In this document: in pieces, positions 14,817 to 17,670 of the stretch
Numbering within the stretch: position 1 is the first letter of the stretch
How the letters are laid out: the number at the start of each line of letters is the position of its first letter
Source of the DNA: Candidatus Zixiibacteriota bacterium
GTDB taxonomy: Bacteria > Zixibacteria > MSB-5A5 > GN15 > FEB-12
Assembly (NCBI GenBank): GCA_023700785.1
Contig: JAMPYH010000012.1
Span: forward strand, 1 to 17,670
Direction: 5' to 3'
DNA length: 17,670 bases
The notes under the pieces: model-generated
Databases searched by the model: none
Seen by the model: only the letters and a program-made list of their open reading frames with translations
Told to the model about the DNA's origin: nothing
Made by a program: the position numbers and the translations under genes

Positions 14817-16970
14817 ATGAGAAAAGTCGTTATAACGATGGTGCTGCTGCTGGTGGGGGCGAGTCTCGCGCTGGCCCAGCCAGACTCGCTGGTCATTCTG
14901 CATACGAATGACCTGCACGCCCACTTGATGCCGTACGGTCCGAAGGACGCGTCCGGAAACTGGCAATGGGGTGGTTTCGCGCGTGTTGCCGCGGTGATCG
15001 GCATGACCAAAATGCAGTCGCCGAACACGCTGGTGCTCGACGCGGGGGATTTCTCGGTGGGGGATTTTATGTTTCAGAAGTATCTCAGTATTCCACAACT
15101 GAGTCTGATGAAAGCGGTCGGATACGACGCTGTCGCGCTCGGGAACCATGAGTTCGACTTATATCCATCAACGCTGATGTATATGCTGGACGCCGCCGGC
15201 TTTCCGGATCCTGAGCTTCCGCTCTTGTGCGCAAACCTCGATTTGAGCGGCGAGCCGACCCTTGGATTTTTTGTCCAGCCGTACACTATCAGGCAATACG
15301 GCAACACGAAAGTCGGCATAGTCGGCCTGCTGACTGAGAGCGCCAACCAGATCTCAAACCCTGGTCCGGTTGTCGTGCTCCCGGCTCTCGGCGAAGCCCA
15401 GCGCTGGATCGACACGCTCAACGCACACGGCTGCGATGTCGTCATACTGCTGACGCATATCGGATTCGAGTTTGATCGCCTGCTGGCGGAGATGACCAGC
15501 GGCGCGGATATCATCGTAGGCGGGCACTCGCACACGCTTTTCACCGAAGCGGTCGAGATCAACGGGGTTAAGATCGTCAGCGCCGGCGAATTCGGCGCGC
15601 ATGTCGGGCGAACGTCCATTGTTGTCGAAGGCGGCGATATTCTGGAATTCTCTTACGCGCCGATTACGATCGATCAATCTGTGCCGGAGGTTCCCGAGGT
15701 TGCCGCTCAGATCCAGGCGCTGGTGGCCGGAATAGAGGCGGATCCTCGGTTTGGGCCGGTCTATACTGAGGATCTGGCTGAAGCGGCGGTTGAGATCACC
15801 AAGCCGCGAGGCAGCGGCTTTTTCCAGGATACGCCGATGGGTAATCTGATCGCCGACGCGTTTCGCCAGACCACCGGCACCGATATCGCATTCCAGCCGC
15901 AAGGGTTCTGCAGTCAGACCATTTACCAAGGCGCAGTAAGAGGGATGGACATATTTCAGGCAGTGCCGTATGGCTTTGATGAAGTGACCGGGCTCGGGCT
16001 AAAGCTGGTGACATTCGAGACCGATGGCATGTCACTCATGGCTGGACTTGAGTTCGCGGTCTATAACCTTCCCTATTCAGAGGATTTCATTCTGCACGGC
16101 TCCAATATCGCGTACGCGTACAATTCTTCGGGTGTTCCTGGCGCGCGAGTTGACTATTCGTCGATCCGTATCAACGGACAACCGATCGACCCGGCGGGAA
16201 GCTACACGGTGACAACATCCGACGCGGTGGTGGGCTTTGTCGGCCAGATCCCTGGATTTAATATCGCCAATATCACCATGACCGAAATTCCGGTCTATAC
16301 CGTCGTTAAGGATCATTTTGTAGCCAATTCGCCGGTGACGGCGTACAGCACCGGCCGACTGCTGGACCTGGCTCAAATGTCCGATCCGATCGCCGGCGTG
16401 CGACTCTTGCATGATGTTGTGGAACAGTACGCGGCCATCGGACTCCTCTCGCAGGGGCAGAATGTCACCAATTGGCAGGCGGATATCTGGGTGGTGCAGA
16501 AACTTCTGGCCCACGGCAACAGTTCGGCCGCCAACGCTCTTCTTGAGTCATTTAAAACCTGGGTATCGCGCAATGTGTCGCGGTATGTTGATCCTTTCGC
16601 GGCTGATCGATTGGTCTATTTAACGAGTCAGCTTCAAGAGGCGATCATGCCGTCGACGGCTGCAGCGAAAGCTGAGCCGCCGGATCTGTCAGCTCAGATC
16701 GCGCTGGAGCAGAATTTCCCGAATCCATTCAATCCAACCACCGATATCAGCTTCAGCCTGCCGACCCCGGCGCAGGTGACGCTGCAGGTGTACAACATCC
16801 TCGGAGAACGGGTGAGAACGCTGGCCGACTCGCAATTCGGCGCAGGAAGCCACACTGTCTCCTGGGATTCGAACGACGAGGCGGGGAATCGGGTCGCGAG
16901 TGGTATCTACTTCTACCGGTTGCGGGCGGGGGAGACAGTGAAAACGAAGAAGATGATCCTGCTGCAATAG
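14817..16970 (+). CDS. Secreted 5'-nucleotidase / cyclic phosphodiesterase (UshA-like) with C-terminal sorting-type domain
   Basis: The 717-residue protein starts with a signal peptide (basic start, hydrophobic core, likely cut after ALA at 18-20). A metallophosphatase domain follows with NDLHAH (31-36), DAGDFS (75-80), GNHEFD (109-114), LTHIG (212-216) and GGHSHT (235-240), all metal-site motifs. The 5'-nucleotidase C-terminal domain follows from about residue 335 (GNLIADAFR and IFQAVPYG visible). A helical linker leads to a final beta domain (628-717) starting EQNFPNPFNP and ending TKKMILL. That domain resembles type A sorting or FlgD-Ig domains of FCB-group exported proteins. It probably hydrolyses extracellular nucleotides or UDP-sugars outside the inner membrane. 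Confidence 0.92.
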   Translation: MRKVVITMVLLLVGASLALAQPDSLVILHTNDLHAHLMPYGPKDASGNWQWGGFARVAAVIGMTKMQSPNTLVLDAGDFSVGDFMFQKYLSIPQLSLMKAVGYDAVALGNHEFDLYPSTLMYMLDAAGFPDPELPLLCANLDLSGEPTLGFFVQPYTIRQYGNTKVGIVGLLTESANQISNPGPVVVLPALGEAQRWIDTLNAHGCDVVILLTHIGFEFDRLLAEMTSGADIIVGGHSHTLFTEAVEINGVKIVSAGEFGAHVGRTSIVVEGGDILEFSYAPITIDQSVPEVPEVAAQIQALVAGIEADPRFGPVYTEDLAEAAVEITKPRGSGFFQDTPMGNLIADAFRQTTGTDIAFQPQGFCSQTIYQGAVRGMDIFQAVPYGFDEVTGLGLKLVTFETDGMSLMAGLEFAVYNLPYSEDFILHGSNIAYAYNSSGVPGARVDYSSIRINGQPIDPAGSYTVTTSDAVVGFVGQIPGFNIANITMTEIPVYTVVKDHFVANSPVTAYSTGRLLDLAQMSDPIAGVRLLHDVVEQYAAIGLLSQGQNVTNWQADIWVVQKLLAHGNSSAANALLESFKTWVSRNVSRYVDPFAADRLVYLTSQLQEAIMPSTAAAKAEPPDLSAQIALEQNFPNPFNPTTDISFSLPTPAQVTLQVYNILGERVRTLADSQFGAGSHTVSWDSNDEAGNRVASGIYFYRLRAGETVKTKKMILLQ

Positions 16971-17005
16971 GCGGCGGGTTCATTTCTCACTGCCTCCTTT
17001 CCAAC

Positions 17006-17032
17006 GGGGTCGGCCAGAGCCGGCCCCTTTTT
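17006..17032 (+). terminator. Strong rho-independent terminator after the nucleotidase
   Basis: GGGGTCGGC (17006-17014) pairs with GCCGGCCCC (17019-17027), nine pairs with one wobble, around CAGA. Five T follow. Confidence 0.92.
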
Positions 17033-17044
17033 ATGGGGCGAGTG

Positions 17045-17088
17045 AAAGAGACCCTTGCCTTTCGCTATCGGGGAGGCGATCTCTTTTT
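17045..17088. terminator. Second hairpin with AAAGAGA / TCTCTTT base
   Basis: AAAGAGA (17045-17051) pairs with TCTCTTT (17080-17086), and TGCCT with AGGCG lies inside it. T continues to 17088 on the plus strand and A starts the left arm, so it could back up termination in either direction. The internal loop makes it weaker than the preceding terminator. Confidence 0.45.
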
Positions 17089-17145
17089 GACTGTGCACGG
17101 AGCGAACAGATTCCGAAGGCCGAACAGGGACTATCAGAATCCACC

Positions 17146-17173
17146 TTGACAAAATTGAGGAATCGGCTATACT
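17146..17173 (+). promoter_or_regulatory. Consensus-like promoter for the tyrosine leader and aroH
   Basis: TTGACA (17146-17151) and TATACT (17168-17173) are separated by 16 bases. Transcription would start near 17180, so the transcript begins almost at the base of the GGGAC-GAAA-GTCCC hairpin (17183-17196) and has about 73 untranslated bases before the leader peptide. Confidence 0.85.
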
Positions 17174-17182
17174 TGATGGGTA

Positions 17183-17240
17183 GGGACGAAAGTCCCCCAG
17201 TCATTCCACAAAGCCCTAATGCCGCTGGCGGCAAAGCCAG
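17183..17240 (+). other. Structured 5' untranslated leader
   Basis: GGGAC (17183-17187) and GTCCC (17192-17196) form a hairpin with a GAAA tetraloop right after the predicted transcription start. Two competing hairpins follow: TGCCG/CGGCA (17220-17224 with 17229-17233) or CTGGC/GCCAG (17225-17229 with 17236-17240). The first may stabilise the 5' end. The second pair might pace transcription or affect leader translation. Confidence 0.45.
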
Positions 17241-17252
17241 ACAGAAGACGCA

Positions 17253-17363
17253 ATGGTAGTGCAGATCAGTCAGATCAACAGAGTGGCGACGGCCGATATC
17301 GAGCGATACGGCTATTACTATTATTACGCGCTCTACCCGGTAGTGGGTGGTATGACTGTCTGA
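17253..17363 (+). CDS. Tyrosine-rich leader peptide of an attenuator
   Basis: A 36-codon reading frame runs from ATG 17253 to TGA 17361. Residues 19-28 are YGYYYYYALY: seven tyrosine codons in ten, mixing TAT and TAC, and no phenylalanine or tryptophan codon anywhere. The remaining residues show no domain, signal or membrane segment. The Shine-Dalgarno is weak (AGAAG at 17243-17247). It lies between a promoter and a terminator hairpin that precedes aroH, the arrangement of amino-acid leader peptides such as trpL or pheL. Ribosomes short of charged tRNA-Tyr should stall in the run just before the antiterminator's left arm. The peptide itself is unlikely to have another role. Confidence 0.88.
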   Translation: MVVQISQINRVATADIERYGYYYYYALYPVVGGMTV

Positions 17364-17415
17364 CCGCAAGACATGCAGTGACCGAACCCGCCACCGCAAG
17401 GGAGCGGGTTTTTTT
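17339..17415 (+). promoter_or_regulatory. Transcription attenuator: antiterminator and terminator helices
   Basis: Antiterminator: GGTAGTGGGT (17339-17348) pairs with ACCCGCCACC (17386-17395), ten positions with one A-C mismatch and one G-U pair. Terminator: AACCCGC (17385-17391) pairs with GCGGGTT (17404-17410), with an inner CC-GCAA-GG cap and T from 17409 to 17415. Both use 17386-17391, so they exclude each other. An alternative early pairing ACCC (17335-17338) with GGGT (17345-17348) includes the last tyrosine codon and would hide the antiterminator arm. A ribosome finishing at the stop codon would cover that arm and allow termination; a ribosome stalled on tyrosine codons 19-25 would leave it free. 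Confidence 0.85.
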
Positions 17416-17443
17416 ATGTACCGCGCAACAGAGGAAACAGAAC

Positions 17444-17670
17444 ATGATGGCCGTTCGAGGCATCCGTGGCGCCGTGACAGTGGACGCCAACAGTAAAGAG
17501 GCGATAACCTCGGCTACCCGTGACCTGCTGGTCGCCCTTGTCCGGGAGAATGAACTTCAGCCGGACGATATCGCCGGGATCATGTTTACGTCCACTCCGG
17601 ACCTGACCGCCGACTTTCCGGCGTACGCGGTTCGCGGGCTTCACTGGCCGACAGTCCCCCTGTTATGCGC
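17444..17670 (+). CDS. aroH: Chorismate mutase, AroH type (3' partial)
   Basis: The enzyme converts chorismate to prephenate, the first step to tyrosine and phenylalanine. The 75 visible residues align with the Bacillus subtilis AroH class: RGIRGAVTVD at the start (R8 corresponding to active-site Arg7), TSTPDLTADFPAYAVR (49-64, containing the Phe57/Ala59/Arg63 equivalents) and C75 at the expected active-site cysteine. The lysine of FPAKAVR is tyrosine here. GAGGA (17431-17435) precedes ATG 17444; a second ATG follows at once. The gene runs off the window, so later catalytic residues (Glu78, Arg90 equivalents) are not seen. It lies 28 bases after the attenuator T-run, so its transcription should depend on tyrosine supply. 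Confidence 0.93.
   Translation, partial: MMAVRGIRGAVTVDANSKEAITSATRDLLVALVRENELQPDDIAGIMFTSTPDLTADFPAYAVRGLHWPTVPLLC

Noticed and set aside
17221..17260. GGCAAAGCC stretch reminiscent of part of a c-di-GMP-I riboswitch
   Set aside because: The remaining core elements (second GNRA hairpin, tetraloop receptor and closing P1) are absent or in the wrong order, and the leader peptide explains the downstream layout better.

Overview
The window reads as a chromosomal segment of a GC-rich, uncultured-type bacterium. It has densely packed, translationally coupled genes, strong sigma70-like promoters and Shine-Dalgarno sites. One exported enzyme carries the C-terminal 'NFPNPFNP' beta-domain typical of FCB-group and related candidate phyla (Zixibacteria, KSB1, Ignavibacteria). 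A Zixibacteria-like origin is my inference; the sequence itself only supports 'FCB-like'. I see no transposase, integrase, CRISPR array or phage gene.

Region 1 (1-9049, all +) is one long sugar-phosphate operon. In order it holds the end of a phosphoglucose isomerase (probably the C-terminal half of a transaldolase-PGI fusion), transketolase, NAD-type 6-phosphogluconate dehydrogenase, glucose-6-phosphate dehydrogenase, an OpcA-like G6PDH assembly factor, a YbjQ/UPF0145 protein, 6-phosphogluconolactonase, a glucokinase-family protein and thiamine pyrophosphokinase. ATGA or short overlaps join most of the genes. Together they encode the whole oxidative pentose phosphate branch, the sugar entry steps and the enzyme that makes transketolase's cofactor. 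The glucokinase-family protein has lost the usual DxGGT phosphate motif.

Region 2 (9050-10877) has a tRNA-Gln(CTG) behind its own promoter and a two-gene ABC-2 exporter. Region 3 (10878-13485) is a 311-base convergent spacer full of inverted repeats, then a divergent pair: a minus-strand PAS-PAS-coiled-coil-LuxR regulator and a plus-strand DinB-like protein. Another spacer with a perfect hairpin follows.

Region 4 (13373-17032) has a radical SAM protein of unknown function with a C-terminal cysteine set, behind a near-consensus promoter. It is followed by a secreted 5'-nucleotidase/phosphodiesterase with a C-terminal sorting-type domain and a strong terminator.

Region 5 (17146-17670) is the most notable. 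A consensus promoter drives a 36-codon leader ORF with seven tyrosine codons in ten, then mutually exclusive antiterminator and terminator helices with a T7 tract, then the start of an AroH-type chorismate mutase gene. This is the layout of ribosome-mediated transcription attenuation, apparently sensing tyrosine and acting on the tyrosine/phenylalanine branch point.
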